Part shown: positions 30,198 to 41,814 of the stretch, piece after piece | Layout of the letters: each line of letters starts with the position of its first letter | Numbering within the stretch: the first letter of the stretch is position 1 | From: Lycorma delicatula | Lineage: Eukaryota; Arthropoda; Insecta; Hemiptera; Fulgoridae | NCBI RefSeq assembly: GCF_047948215.1 | Contig: NC_134467.1 | Coordinates: 37,118,520 to 37,182,519, forward strand | Reading direction: 5' to 3' | DNA length: 64,000 nucleotides | Program-made: the position numbers and the translations under genes | Notes under the pieces: model-generated | The model's input: only the letters and a program-made list of their open reading frames with translations | What the model was told of the DNA's origin: nothing | The model's database searches: none

Positions 30198-31517
30198 TAA
30201 TATTAATTAAAATTTTGTTAGGCTATAATTTATCTTTTTATTTGATAAAGAAATATAAAAATTATAAAACTTTACTATACAATTATAACACAATATTAAA
30301 AAAATAATTTTATTTATAGAATTAAATTTATAAATATAATTTTAACCTCGATGTTTAAAAATCAAATTTATTATTTATAAATAAAAAAGAAACACCCCGC
30401 CTACGAGGATGTATTGGTCTGTAGTGACCGGGTGAAGCTGGGGACAGCTGCTGTTATATAATAAAATTGATGTATACATCGATAGAAATGTTGTATGTGT
30501 GTGTGTGTCTGTGTGTTGTGTTTAGAAAAAGAAGAGTAATAAAAGCGAGATAGCTGGTAGAAGGGGGATGGATGTCTTCTGTTGTACTTCTTTTTATTCT
30601 TGTTAGGTCTGTGTTGTGTATATGTGTGTATGTATGTGTAAAAACCGGACCGAAGCAAACTCAACTCTATACCTTTTTTACTGTGCTATATACTCGTACA
30701 CCGGTAACGCGGCGGTTTGGTCGGAGAAAGAAACGTTGTTGAACAGGGCAGTTGTTTTTAGTTTTACGTTCAGTAGTGTAAATCGACATCTGATCAGTGA
30801 AACTTAAGCGTTCTTTTAGTTTTGTTTATACTTTTTGTCTTATTATTTGTTATATATTGTTTGTTATATTACGTAAAATTAATAATTCTTTTTATAATAA
30901 TACTATTTTTTAAATAAATCTTTGCCATCTTCGTATTTTTTTAAATATTAAATAGCAGTACGTGTTTCGTTCGTTATTGTGTTGTTATAGTTAAAATGTA
31001 AGATTTACCACCATATTATTGTGTTTAAAAACAACAATAAAATGTGATTCTGTGTTTGTGTTATAATGAATATATAGTGTTTGTTTTTATTATTATTATT
31101 GTTATTACATTACTGCCTTTGTTGTGTTTTTTTTTTTTTTTTTAATATTATATTTTGTTTAAGATATTACATTATTTATTTTCGTTTTCTCATGTTGTAA
31201 CGTAAGTAAATAATTTTTTTTTTTTTAATGTCGGTAACTTTATTGATTTAATAATGCAGCTGTTTTTTTTTCTATACCATTCTTTTTAACACAATATATT
31301 ATTTATGGTTCTTTACCTTTCATTTTTTTTTATATATCCTAATGAAGAGGACTTGAAAAAGTTGCAGTCGGCTGATTTTTACCTTTCATTACAAATTTTA
31401 ATCCAGACTTATTTATTTTTGTTATAAAATTCCTTTTTTTAATTATTACAATAAAATTCTTTCAAAATATTTATCTTTTATTCATATTAATATTTCTCAT
31501 TTCAAATATATTTTTTT
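30198..31517. other. Spacer with a possible promoter-like island
   Basis: 30395-30800 is more GC-rich and not repeated in the window. It contains initiator-like TCAGT words at 30770 and 30793 followed by AT-rich sequence. A 63-codon plus frame (30616-30807) has no recognisable domain. (TG)n at 30495-30520. The remainder is poly-T rich. A host 5' UTR or promoter is possible but unproven. Confidence 0.3.
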
Positions 31518-31672
31518 TAAACCTCTAAAACTACTATTAGGTATTTCTTGAAAAGATGAGATAAAAGATGAGACAATTTTAACGTGTGAAAATACCTTGC
31601 TTGACTGGGATTCGAACCTGGGACCTCCGGATAAAAAGCCAAGACGTTAGCACCACTCGGCCGGCTTCATTT
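31518..31672 (-). repeat. SINE2, near full length, diverged
   Basis: Plus-strand 'aacctctaaaactactatta' (tail), 'acgtgtgaaaatacc' (body), 'gggattcgaacctgggacct' (B box) and 'gttagcaccactcggc' (A box) in the order of a reversed SINE2. Confidence 0.7.
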
Positions 31673-32089
31673 CGAATATTAACAAATCGTATAATTTTTT
31701 TAATATTATTATAAATTATAACAATTACAATAAAATAAAAAAATATTTTGTTTTATTTTTAATTTCGGCTATTTATCAACCATATTTAACAATAATTTTC
31801 TTAGCATTTTCCTCTCTTTCATTTCCGGCAAGTATTTTTTAAATCTCTCATTTGTATTTTCCCTGAATTCTTCTTACCATATTTTTTATTTTAGTTCCTT
31901 TTTACATCAAAAATTATCCTTTCCAAGATTTATTTTTTATTAATTTCCGATTTTTTTTTTTTGAGTTTGATATTTTAGGTAGATTTAATTAGAAACATTT
32001 TAATGGGTACCATGATTCGACTTCCGGAAAATTTTGACATATCTTCTCGTTTTACATCCCCCAAACCCCAAAACCACCCTCAGTTCAAA

Positions 32090-32093
<4 letters not shown>
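31673..32093. other. AT-rich spacer
   Basis: No gene. 'cgacttccggaaaattttga' (32009-32028) may be an outer part of family 2, but no second copy was found. Confidence 0.5.
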
Positions 32094-32120
<27 letters not shown>

Positions 32121-32770
32121 TTTTAACTTTCTTGTGGACAAGATAACTGCCGTAATTTTGTGCCAATCACTTCCAAATTGATACATAAAATATAACGACC
32201 CAAAATCTCGGTCAAGTTCGTTAATGGGCAAAATCGTATCATAGGGATGGAAATGGGGGTGCTTTTTCGAAAAAAAAGATATCGTTATAATTTTCTTATT
32301 AAGTAAAAATCGAATTCTATTAAAGTTCCTACTATTTTTTATTTTTTATTTTTTGGATAAGGGCCTAAAACTTAAAGTAAAGTTTTTTGATATCACCAAC
32401 CATTGGCCCAGGGGGTGAAAAAATGGGATTTTGAAGACAAAAAAAAAATCATACCTCCCTTAATAGACATAGTATCGAATCGGTTTAAAGTATTCATTAG
32501 TCCTCTAAACATTACCTAAAACTTTTGTATGAAATATATTTTGATATGACCAACCCTTACGGCAAGGGATGACCAAAATTTTGCTGGAATTTTAAGAAGA
32601 TGGGGCTTGTCGTATGCTAAACAGGTGAAACTTTTTTTCACATGTAACCATTGTCTTATTAAGTAATTTTGAAGTTTTTCTTAATTTTAAATGGAAATTT
32701 TTTGTTATTCCGTACTTAACACTGGTAAAATCTACCTTCGCCTTCCGGTGTGCCGAAAGGGATTTTTTTA
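32094..32770 (+). repeat. Repeat family 2 with (TA)n at its end
   Basis: The (TA)n tract 32094-32119 is followed by an unbroken family-2 unit from 'actttcttgtgg' to 'cttccggtgtgccgaaaggg'. It is the reference copy for the split copies at 15813 and 18306. Contains a local TTTTTATT expansion at 32334-32357. No ORF. Confidence 0.75.
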
Positions 32771-33888
32771 ATTTATCGCATACTTTTTAACAATGTCTTT
32801 CCAAGCATAGTAGTTGTACAAGCAATCTAAAAATATACTTTGAGGGTTATATTGGATAGAGGGGAGCCAATCAACGTTTAAAAATAACGATTTTTTTTTA
32901 ATTTTTAATTTTTTTTTTGGTTTGTTTAACTTTAAATAATATTAAAAGTTTAAATAATACATTTTTTGTAATAATATTACAATAAAATTTCATCTTAATT
33001 CATCCATCCCCCCCTCAAAAAAAAGAAGAAATCTTAGGAAAATTCTTATTAGTTTTACTTTTTTGTTTTAATGGATATTTTTTGTTTACTTTCTTCCATT
33101 TAACGTAGTAAATATAGAGAAATCAAAAACTTTTCTGGGAAGGTGATTTTGGATATGAAAGGCAGCGGTAAAAATACCGTTTTTTTTTTTTTGTATTATT
33201 TAAACAAATAATGATAATTTTTTCAATAATCATAAATTACCCCCACCCCAAAAAAATAAATCTTAGGTAACTTTTTTCATGTACAGTATAATTATATTGT
33301 TCCACTATATAAGAATAAATTACCAATTCCAGAAAAATATTAAAAACTTTATTGTCAGTTTTTTTAGACATTTTCAACTGATTTATTGATTTAATATAGA
33401 ATATTTCTTTTTTCTTACAATAATAATAATAATAATAAATAATAAGGTCGTAAGGGAATTAGATAAAATCCGGGTCTCCTAATCTCTCCTAAAATATAAC
33501 AATATAAAAGAAATACTAGTAAAAGAGGTTAACGTAAAGTAGAAGATGTTTCACGTAGAAAAAGAAATCTGATAGCATCATATTATATTTCTACGTCTGT
33601 ACATCATTCCGTCTCTCTCATTTTCTCTATTTCTATCTCTCTCATAAACGTACACAAAAACAATTCCGCTACAATGTAATTTAACAAATTACCGGCTAAA
33701 AATAAAACTGTAAAATACTGTTCAATGTGACAATTTGGTTTTGTATTACAAATATATAAACGTTAATTATGAATTGAAAAGTAATTTTAATTTTTAATTT
33801 ATTTTTATTTACAAAAACTATTCGATTTAATTAATTTTAATTTATTGTTCCCTAAAAATATATATATATATAAAACACAACATACACA

Positions 33889-33946
<58 letters not shown>

Positions 33947-34111
33947 AATATAGCCCTAATTTCTTTTTCAATTATAATCTTCTGTTTCTTCTATCGATTT
34001 TCCTTTATTTTAAAAATCTAGGTCAAACGATTCTCATAGTAATTATCTCTTTATAAATAAAGACAACACACACACACACGTATATATATATATATATATA
34101 TGTATATATAC
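32771..34111. other. AT-rich spacer with microsatellites
   Basis: A loosely repeated unit (about 32880-33060 and 33165-33280, each with a poly-T run and then 'aaatcttagg'). (CA)n at 33893-33943; CA/TA tracts at 34066-34105. No gene. Confidence 0.6.
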
Positions 34112-34843
34112 TTTTTTTTTGTCTTCAGTCATTTGACTGGTTTGATACAGCTCTCCAAGATTCCCTATCTAGTGCTAGTCGTTTCATTTCAGTATACCCT
34201 CTACATCCTACATCCCTAACAATTTGCTTTACATATTCCAAACGTGGCCTGCCTACACAATTTTTTCCTTTTACCTGTCCTTCCAATATTAAAGCGACTA
34301 TTCCAGGATGCCTTAGTATGTGGCCTATAAGTATGTCTCTTCTTTTAACTATATTTTTCCAAATGCTTCTTTCTTCATCTATTTGCCGTAATACCTCTTC
34401 ATTTGTCACTTTATCCACCCATCTGATTTTTAACATTCTCCTATAGCACCGTATTTCAAAAGCTTCTAATCTTTTCTTCTCAGATACTCCGATCGTCCAA
34501 GTTTCACTTCCGTATAAAGCGACACTCCAAACATATACTTTAAAAAATCTTTTCCTGATATTTAAATTAATTTTTGATGTAAACAAATTATATTTCTTAC
34601 TGAAGGCTCGTTTCGCTTGTGCTATTCGGCATTTTATATCGCTCCTGCTTCGTCCATCTTTAGTAATTCTACTTCCCAAATAACAAAATTCTTCTGCCTC
34701 CATAATCTTTTCTCCTCCTATTTTCACATTCAGTGGTCCATCTTTGTTATTTCTACTACATTTCATTACTTTCGTTTTGTTCTCGTTTATTTTCACGCGA
34801 TAGTTCTTGCGTAGGACTTCATCTATGCCGTTCATTGTTTCTT
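34112..34843 (-). CDS. RTE-type LINE ORF2 C-terminal part, open (copy D)
   Basis: The longest uninterrupted RTE frame here (34835-34125, 236 residues). It starts after the RT active site at MNGIDEVLRKNYRVKINENK, then FCYLGSRITKDGRSRSDIKC, WSVALYGSETWTIGVSEKKR, CYRRMLKIRWVDKVTNEEVL, HPGIVALILEGQVKGKNCVG and ends AVSNQSND with a poly-A tail (T-run 34111-34120). It encodes only the region downstream of the RT palm, so it cannot be active, but the lack of stops suggests a recent insertion. The 5' side is cut where it meets the mariner fragment. Confidence 0.85.
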
Positions 34844-35827
34844 CATTGGTGCTTCAAAGTTGAGTTTCTGGAGCGTTTCAGCAGTGTGGGCAGCAGTATG
34901 TGGACGGGCATTGTCGTGCGGCAACACAACACCTTTCGACAGCAGTTCTCAGCGTTGGCTTCGAATTGCAGGCTTCAGTTTGGCAGTAAGCATCTCATTG
35001 TAACGCGCACTGTTTATTGTCGTGTGCCCCTTTCCTCATAATGTTTCAGTACTGGGCCTTGTGGCCTGCGGACGGTTGGGTTTTTAACTTTTTTTTGAAG
35101 GGTGAATTTGGATGTTTCCATTCTATACTCTGCCGTTTACTCTCCGGCTCGTAATGATGGATTCATGTTACGTCACTTATGATGATTCTGTCTAAGAAGA
35201 TATCCCGTTCGTTACCGTAGCGATCCAAATGGTTTTGGCAGATGTCCAAGCGCGTCTGTTTACGCAACTGTGTGAGTTGTTTTGGGACCCACCTTGCACA
35301 GACTTTATGAAACCCTAGTCTGTTGCGGATGATTTCGTAGGCAGACCCGTGGCTAATTTGCAGACGATGTCTGCATTTGTCGCTTCATCGATAGTTACTC
35401 ATCTGTCTAAGAAAACCATGTCACATCCACGCTCAATGTTTTCCTCATTTGTGGCGGTAACCGGCGTCCGGCTTCTTCGTCGTGCTTAACACTTGTGCGA
35501 CCATTTTTGAATTTTTTAATCCGATAATAGACACTCTGTAACGGCAACACACTGTTCCCATACTGTACCGAAAATTTTCGATGAATTTCGGCCCCTGATA
35601 CACCTTCCGACCACAAAAAAACGGATCGCTGAGGTGCTCTTCTTTGGTGCAGACAGCGGAATAGCCATGGTTAACGGCAGGGCAGCGATAATGGAACTAA
35701 CCTAGCAGCATCGAACCTGCACAGATATAACAATTAAACCACGCATGCGTCATCTACGCAACACGATCGTACTACCAACATAAACAAAAATGTAACTAAA
35801 TTGCGGATAATAATTGACTTACCCTCG
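34844..35827 (-). pseudogene. mariner (SETMAR-like branch), 5' two-thirds
   Basis: The 5' terminal repeat ends at TA 35828-35829 (minus: CGAGGGTAAGTCAATTATTA). Head: GVSGAEIHRKFSVQYGNSVL then RIKKFKNGRTSVKHDEEAGR (about 35590-35470). The remainder is shifted: LGFHKVCARWVPKQLTQL (about 35310-35260), then LLSKGVVLPHDNARPHTAAH and ETLQKLNFEAPM (about 34930-34850), where it is cut by RTE copy D. The third catalytic Asp block and 3' terminal repeat are missing. Confidence 0.8.
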
Positions 35828-35885
35828 TACAATATAAAATATTTCAGTTACAATAATAAGTTGAGTCTGTATTGTTATTACCAAC

Positions 35886-37062
35886 TGTGGCGGCTGGCGT
35901 ATAGGCACTGTGGAACTGCAGCACCCCCCCCCCGCCCCACTTCATATTATCGATAAAATTTAATACAATGAGTCTTTTTTTGTTTAATTCTTTCTTTATA
36001 CTTGTGCAATATATAATTCTTAAGCATAATGTCAGTAGCCGTCCCCCAGTTTATGAAAAAGATGCAAAAACTTCGTATGGAACTGTGCGCTTCACAGTTC
36101 AAGCGGTGTGGTGTTTGGCTGTTGTGGGCATGCGCACATAACTAGCCGGGTTGCTTTACTGGTGAACACATCTTCGGAAATCCAGAGTTCTAGCTTTCAA
36201 GTCCTAGTATAGACAGTTACTTTTATATGGATTTGAATACTATTTCGGGAATACCGATGTTCTTTGGCGGTTGGGTTTCAATTAATCACATATCTCAGGA
36301 ATGGTCGGCCTGAGACTGTACAAGACTACACTTAACATACACTCATACATATCATACTCTGAAGTAATATCTGACGGTGATTCACGGAGGCTAAACAGGA
36401 AAAAGGAAGGGCATGGACACATAGGAATATCCGCGCCCGCTAGGCTGCGAGGAAAAGAGAGCTCTGTCGCTCCCGCAGTGCCGATCTCGGAAGGTAGTTT
36501 TTTTTTTAGTCCGCGTTTGTATGGAATGTTCCTTGTTCGTTCCCTTTTCTAGTTTATTCGGTGGAAGGAATATGAAAGCGGTTTAGTTGTTTTTTCAGTA
36601 ATGATGAGAAGATGGTGGAAAGCAAGGGCACTTTGATCGCCAAATTGTCCAAAAACAAACTGGAAAAGTGAAAGAGGAAAGTAATTAGTAAAAACTAATT
36701 ATATATTTGTTTCTGTGTACATAGAAATTTAAATTAAGCACCATTGGATTATAGTGTTTTTAAGCGGACATTTTATTAAGTTATTATTTAATAAAAAAAA
36801 AAATATTATCTGTATTGACATTTTATTATTTATTCGGTTAAACCGAATACGGTTTTTAAGTATATTCTGTTTTAAATCGTGTACCATATTTTTGAATGTG
36901 ATAAAATGTTTAATTAAATTATTATCCTGCTTCCAGCTATTCTATTTGATCCAATTTTTTCGGTTCTTTTATTTTACAGAAAACTTAAACCGTGGCCTTG
37001 AAAAGGCCCAGAGAAAAATGTTCTATTGTAGCATCCCCCACCAAATTAATTTTAGCTAAGAG
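35886..37062. mobile_element. Possible hAT-like non-autonomous element
   Basis: The left end 'tgtggcggct' (35886) and right end 'agccgccact' (37053-37062) are inverted and resemble the GTGGCGGC terminal repeats of some hAT transposons. A C-run (35924-35935) lies near the left end and 'tcccccacc' near the right. I could not find a convincing 8-bp target duplication. A SINE1 lies within. No transposase motif. Confidence 0.35.
36145..36415 (+). repeat. SINE1 with shortened head
   Basis: 'ctttcaagtcctagtat', 'ttctttggcggttgggtttc', 'tctgaagtaatatctgacgg' and 'ggaggctaaacaggaaaaag'. The tRNA head carries an internal deletion compared with 37807. Confidence 0.75.
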
Positions 37063-37479
37063 CCGCCACTAATTATCAGTGCATTTTTTATTTTTGGATA
37101 TATGCCAAATTAATATCTGGTAAAACAAGAACAAACAAGCAACCAAAAACAAATAGGCGTTACTTAAAAAGAAAATCTCTACAAAAAGAGGTTAAAATAA
37201 AACAATGCTATCGGAAATAAACACTTGAATAAAGGATAAAAAAAAGAAATTAGAAAGGATAGAAAAAGAAATTCCTGGAAAGTTTTCAGTTAACTTTTAC
37301 TGCCCTTTAATAATGTTAAGGAAAGTTTAAATGTTCTCTTATTTTTTTTTTTTTTTTTTTTTTTGTTGGACTTTTTGTTCTTTCTTTTGTTTTGTTTGTA
37401 TTTGTATTCTTTTCAAAGCTAAAATTAATTAACAATTTTTGTCTCGTAATCACAAAACATATACTTTATCTTCATGTCC

Positions 37480-37512
<33 letters not shown>

Positions 37513-37744
37513 TTAGCTTATCCTTTATTTTGACTCAAAGGATTAAATTACATACGAAAAAGGATGCATGAACATACACTAGTATACATACGGATATAAA
37601 CATTACAAAAAGTATAATTTTAACTAATTTTACTTTATATTCGGTAGAGTTTTTCCTCTCTCACTCACCCCTCCCCCTCAAACCCACCCACCCACTCACA
37701 CTCTTTCTTTTATTTTCACACTCTCGTTAACTTTATTTTTATTT
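37063..37744. other. Spacer with poly-T runs
   Basis: T-runs at 37342-37364 and 37481-37511, pyrimidine-rich 37650-37710. No gene recognised. Confidence 0.6.
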
Positions 37745-37806
37745 CCAAAAAAATTGCAATGAACTTATAAAACGTACGATAAGAGCCTCGTAGATATTTC
37801 TTCCAA

Positions 37807-38090
37807 CCCACCCGGTTGGTCTAGTGGTTCAAGCGTCTTCCCAAATCAGCTGATTTGGAAATGGAGAGTTCCAGCGTTCAAGTCCTAGTAAAGCCAGTTA
37901 TTTTTACACAGATTTGAATACTAGATCGTGGATACCGGTGTTCTTTGGTGGTTGAGTTTCAATTAACCACACATCTCAGGTATGGTCGAACTGAGAATGT
38001 ACAAGACTATACTTCATTTACACTCATACATATCATCCTCTGAAGAATTATCTAAACGGTAGTTACCGGAGGCTAAACAAGAAAAAGAAA
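37807..38090 (+). repeat. Full SINE1 with target-site duplication
   Basis: Starts 'acccacccggttggtctagt', B box 'gcgttcaagtcctagtaaag', tail 'ggaggctaaacaagaaaaag'. Flanked by the 12-bp repeat GATATTTCTTCC (37793-37804 and 38095-38106). It lies in the left arm of the foldback. Confidence 0.88.
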
Positions 38091-38253
38091 AGAAAGATAT
38101 TTCTTCCGCTCAAAAAACAAAAATTTCTGTAATATAAATAAAACTGTTTTTAACAAAACGATACTGATATCAAAAAAGGTTATAAACTGCATTTCTATTA
38201 TCAAAATCCGTTATAAATTTAGAATTTTGTTTTAAAAAAATACATGTTAAATG

Positions 38254-39575
38254 CAGGGTGTCCCATATAAAACGCAACCCATCAATCACTCATCCATGAA
38301 ATTTCTAAAAGGCAAGCTTACTCCCCTACTCGTTACTGAAATGGACTCGTCCAACATCTGAACATCGCGGCGACGCAGTAGAACACTACCGATAGTAAAA
38401 ACAATGCAATCATAACGTTCAGTGTATTGCTAGAGACAAGATGTTGTTTTCGCGAGATGAACGTGTTTTCATTGTCGAGTCGTACTTCAGTACGAAATCA
38501 GCGGTTGCAGTGCAAGATTTGTTTCGCCATAAGTACCCAGATAAATCGATTCTTAACGAAATATCAGTATTAAGGTCAGTTGCAAAATTTAGAGAGACCG
38601 GTTCTGTTAATAACAAGGAACACAAAAGATCTGCGTCAGTGTTGAATACAGATACAGTCACTGAAATCAAAGACCGATTACTCGCCTCGGCAAATAAATC
38701 GATCAGACGTTTGTTTGCTGAATTTCATTTGTCTAAATCGACTGTTCATCGGGCGACCAAACGATTACAATTACGACCTTATCGCACTCAAACGGTTCAT
38801 CGACTTCTTGAGCCCGACAAAGAAAAACGGCTACGATATTGTCAACGGTTCCGTCGATTTCTGCGTGAGGGAATAAACGTTATTTTTCACAGATGAAGCA
38901 CGGTTTCATTCGGATGGCTACGTAAACAGCCAAAACAGTAGAATTTGGAGCGCTGAAAATCCCCACGTTTATCACTAAAAACAATTACACCCGCAGAAGT
39001 CGGGCGTGTGGTGCGCGATATCGCGGAAGAAAATAATCGGTCCTATTTTTTACGAGTACACCATTAATGCAGAACGATATCAGGATATTTTATTTCAGTT
39101 CATTGCACTCTTGGAAGAGGAAGACAAACACTGCTGGCTACAACATGACGGTGCGACATCGCACTACGCGGGTTGAACTTCTGATTTCGTCGAGGAATTC
39201 TTTGGTAATCGTGTTATCGGTCGAGGCTTGTGGCCATCAAGATCTCCAGATTTGACTGCGGCGGATTTTTTTCTATGGGGTGGCCTCAAAGAAAAAGCCT
39301 ACAGCATCAAACCACGAACAGTTGGAACGATTGAAAGACAATATTGAACAAGCTGTATTAAATATCCAGCCACAAACTTTGAAAAAGTTACAAGAAACGC
39401 TGTAAAAAGAATTGAAGCTTGTATTCAAGAAGATGGCGGCCACTTCCAACATTTACTCTAAATGTAAGGTAATGGATGGTAATAATAAAAATTACATTTA
39501 CATTTACACATGCCTTTTTATTATTTCAATACCTACCAATATAAGGTTGGGTTGCGTTTTATATGGGACATCCTG
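38254..39575 (+). mobile_element. DUF4817-type transposon, copy 2
   Basis: Left CAGGGTGTCCCATATAAAAC at 38254, right inverted copy ending at 39575 with one mismatch (catcctg). Flanks: 'gttaaatg' on the left and 'tatatg' on the right; the opposite foldback arm reads 'gttaaatatatg', the uninterrupted site. Confidence 0.9.
38429..39465 (+). pseudogene. DUF4817-type transposase, copy 2
   Basis: ATG at 38441 (MLFSRDERVFIVESYFSTKS). The HTH region is intact: SVLRSVAKFRETGSVNNKEH, RRLFAEFHLSKSTVHRATKR, RPYRTQTVHRLLEPDKEKRL. At 38880 an 11-bp deletion between GTTAT direct repeats removes the MDSLF segment and shifts the frame just before the first catalytic Asp block. Downstream catalytic regions are recognisable but out of frame (WLQHDGATSHYAG about 39140, PDLTAADFFLWGGLKEK about 39250). 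Inactive. About 93% similar to copy 1 by eye. Confidence 0.85.
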
Positions 39576-39588
39576 TATATGTAACAAC

Positions 39589-39791
39589 GTTTAAGCGTTC
39601 CATATAATAAGAAAAATTTGTTACAAAACTCTTACCGGCCTGATTTCATTTATTAAATAACGAATAATCATAAAAATCATATTATTTTTGTAAATGTTAT
39701 ATGTATTACATATAAATTAAATCGGGCCGGTAAGAGTTTTGTAACAAATTTTTCTTTTTTATGCTTAAAAACAAAATATGGAATGCTTAAA
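39589..39791. repeat. Hairpin MITE-like core
   Basis: 'gtttaagcgttccatat' plus 'acaaaactcttaccggcc' (39589-39643) and the inverted 'ggccggtaagagttttgt' plus 'atggaatgcttaaac' (39725-39791) make a stem of about 55 bp. No ORF. Confidence 0.8.
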
Positions 39792-40140
39792 CACTGTTTA
39801 TTATCTGTTATTGTATATCTATTGTCTATTACATATATTTAACATGCTTTTATTTTTAAAGAAAATTCTAAATTAATAACAGTTTTTGATAATAGAAATG
39901 CAGTGTCTTACCTTTTTTGATATGACTATCGTTTTGGTAAAAACAATTTTATTTATATTAAAGAAAATTTTGTTATTTGTGCGGAAGAAATATCTGCGAT
40001 ACTCTTACCGTACGGTTTACAATTTCATTGTAATTTTTTCTGATATTACTGCATTTTGTTAGATTATTTTTTTTATCAATTACTGTATATTATCTTATAG
40101 ATTTATTATTAAAATTTGTTGCCTTCGAACAAATTGAATT

Positions 40141-40491
40141 TCACGGCCAATTTTTTTTGTTCATAGTCATATCATTCTCTTCATACCATATTTTTCCTTT
40201 TTTAATAAAAATAGTATAATAACCTTTACGAATCGAAAATCCGTGACGTAATATTGCACTCGATTTTATCATTAAATTCGATTTTATTTCTGTTTTATTT
40301 ATTCCTTTTTTAATAAAATACTTGTAAACTAATACTTTTATTTTTTTTAAAGAATTGATGGGAATTAAAAAAATTGTTTCATCTTCAGTACTTTCATTTA
40401 CATATAAGCATTTACTATTAAAATAAGCTGTCGTATATTTTCTTAGCTGTAGTACATTATCAAGTTTTTGTACGTTACCTAGTGCTATCAA
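40141..40491 (-). pseudogene. ORF with weak ubiquitin-specific-protease-like C-terminal box
   Basis: A 116-codon minus-strand open frame with a non-ATG start (TTG), so it is probably a fragment. The end reads NLMIKSSAILRHGFSIRKGY then YTIFIKKGKIWYEENDM. This resembles the USP histidine box (H.G...GHY) and the following W..F.D segment, but the catalytic His position is Tyr (GYY). No matching Cys box is present. Known family motif, seen by eye only. The source could be a captured gene segment in a transposon or chance. Confidence 0.3.
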
Positions 40492-40685
40492 GTGCTACTA
40501 TCTAGCGGCGCAATTCGTAAATTCACTGTAAAAAATGAATAAAATGACATATTCAAGTCCCGTGGTTCATCAAATGGAGAAAAAAACGTTGTCTAACAAA
40601 ATTCGAGGTATTATTTGAAAGTATTCTATATTAAAAATCTAATTAAACTGAAATATAATATTTTCACGTTTATTTTTTTTCCCCC

Positions 40686-40860
40686 ATTTGTTAGGGACCA
40701 TACAGTCCCTACTGTAATTTTTTGGTACCAATTTAACGAATAATGTTGATGTTTTCTAATGTGATTCCAGCTGAGAAATAGGATAAAATAGGTCCCAGAA
40801 CTTCAGTAATTTTCAAGATATCCGACGTAATACAAAAAAATTTGGCATGTCAAGGCTTGT
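40686..40860 (-). repeat. Repeat family 3, partial
   Basis: 'ccagctgagaaataggataa' and 'acttcagtaattttcaagat' match 60300-60360 in the same orientation. Confidence 0.6.
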
Positions 40861-41470
40861 CCTGTAACAGTGTTTCCCTCTTAAAATTTGTCCTTACACA
40901 CTGCACACAATACGTTCACTTTAGGAGAATCTCTCTCGTATTCAACTATTACATGTGGTGGTTCAAACCCCCAAATGGTATCATTATGAAGATGACTGTG
41001 TCACTTAAGTGAATGGTCGGTTCATCAGTGAAAATTAAACGTGAAATGAATTTTTTCTCCAGGATCGATTCGTAAAATTCCAGTCGCTTTATTTTTATAA
41101 GAAGTGTTTAAACGAGCTACATACGGTTTCATTTGTAAACGTCTTATTAGTACACGCCAGATAGTTGGCTGAGGAATTACAAGCTGGCGGTTAGCTCGAT
41201 TTGTGGACTTATGTGGGCTACGCTGAAACGCATCACAAATTCTCTCTACGTTTTCCTCCGAAACTTGTAGTCGTCCTGGAATTTTTTCCTCTACAGAGAC
41301 AACCGGTTTCCTCAAAGTGTCTAAACCATTATCGAATGTTCTTCGTAGAAGGCGGATTAACATCGAATTGAGTTTGAAAAGCAGGCTGCACCATATCTAC
41401 CGAAATTTTTCGCGAACTCGAGAACACAGAATATCTTTTGTTTTCGACCCGTCATTTTGAGGTCACTATA
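40861..41470 (-). pseudogene. DUF4817-type transposase, different subfamily
   Basis: The 41363-41025 frame carries SVEEKIPGRLQVSEENVERI, then AFQRSPHKSTNRANRQLVIP and QPTIWRVLIRRLQMKPYVAR. The upstream head is in another frame (VQPAFQTQFDVNPPSTKNIR, about 41400). Downstream, shifted, is NVRIWGFEPPHVIVEYERDS followed by NVLCAVCKDKF (about 40960-40875). Distinct from the copies at 18464 and 38254. No terminal repeats found. Confidence 0.75.
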
Positions 41471-41814
41471 ACCAACGCGCTCATGCGGTATTTATTCGAA
41501 ACTTAGAAATCTACTCTTTCAAATGATCTGTGACTCATTCTATAACGGTTCTATCGAACTTAAAAATAGCATCTTGAAATCGGTTTATTATTTTTTTTTT
41601 AAATCCCGTATTTTCATAATTATTAAATTATTATAATTTATTACATGATAACATTAATAAAATTATTCCCATTGTGAACGTGTCGAGTTATTTAATTGTA
41701 ATAGGTAGGAAATGAAAACTTGTTTTTATTTGCTTTCTTTATCTTCGTGTTTGTTTTTTTCTTTACATCTATATTCTCAAATCTTGAATCCTTACATACT
41801 GACATCTTAAACAT
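41471..41814. other. AT-rich spacer
   Basis: No recognisable gene or repeat. Confidence 0.5.

Larger units (their letters stand above)
37745..40040. mobile_element. Foldback element carrying a SINE1 and a DUF4817 transposon
   Basis: The outer arms (37745-37806 plus 38091-38253 on the left; 39840-40040 on the right) are inverted copies: 'acgataagagcctcgtagat' against 'atctgcgatactcttaccgt', and 'ttctattatcaaaatccgtt' against 'aacagtttttgataatagaa'. Removing SINE1 and the transposon leaves about 690 bp with no ORF. A smaller hairpin (39589-39791) lies in the centre. One end is repeated at 5746-5815. Confidence 0.75.
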
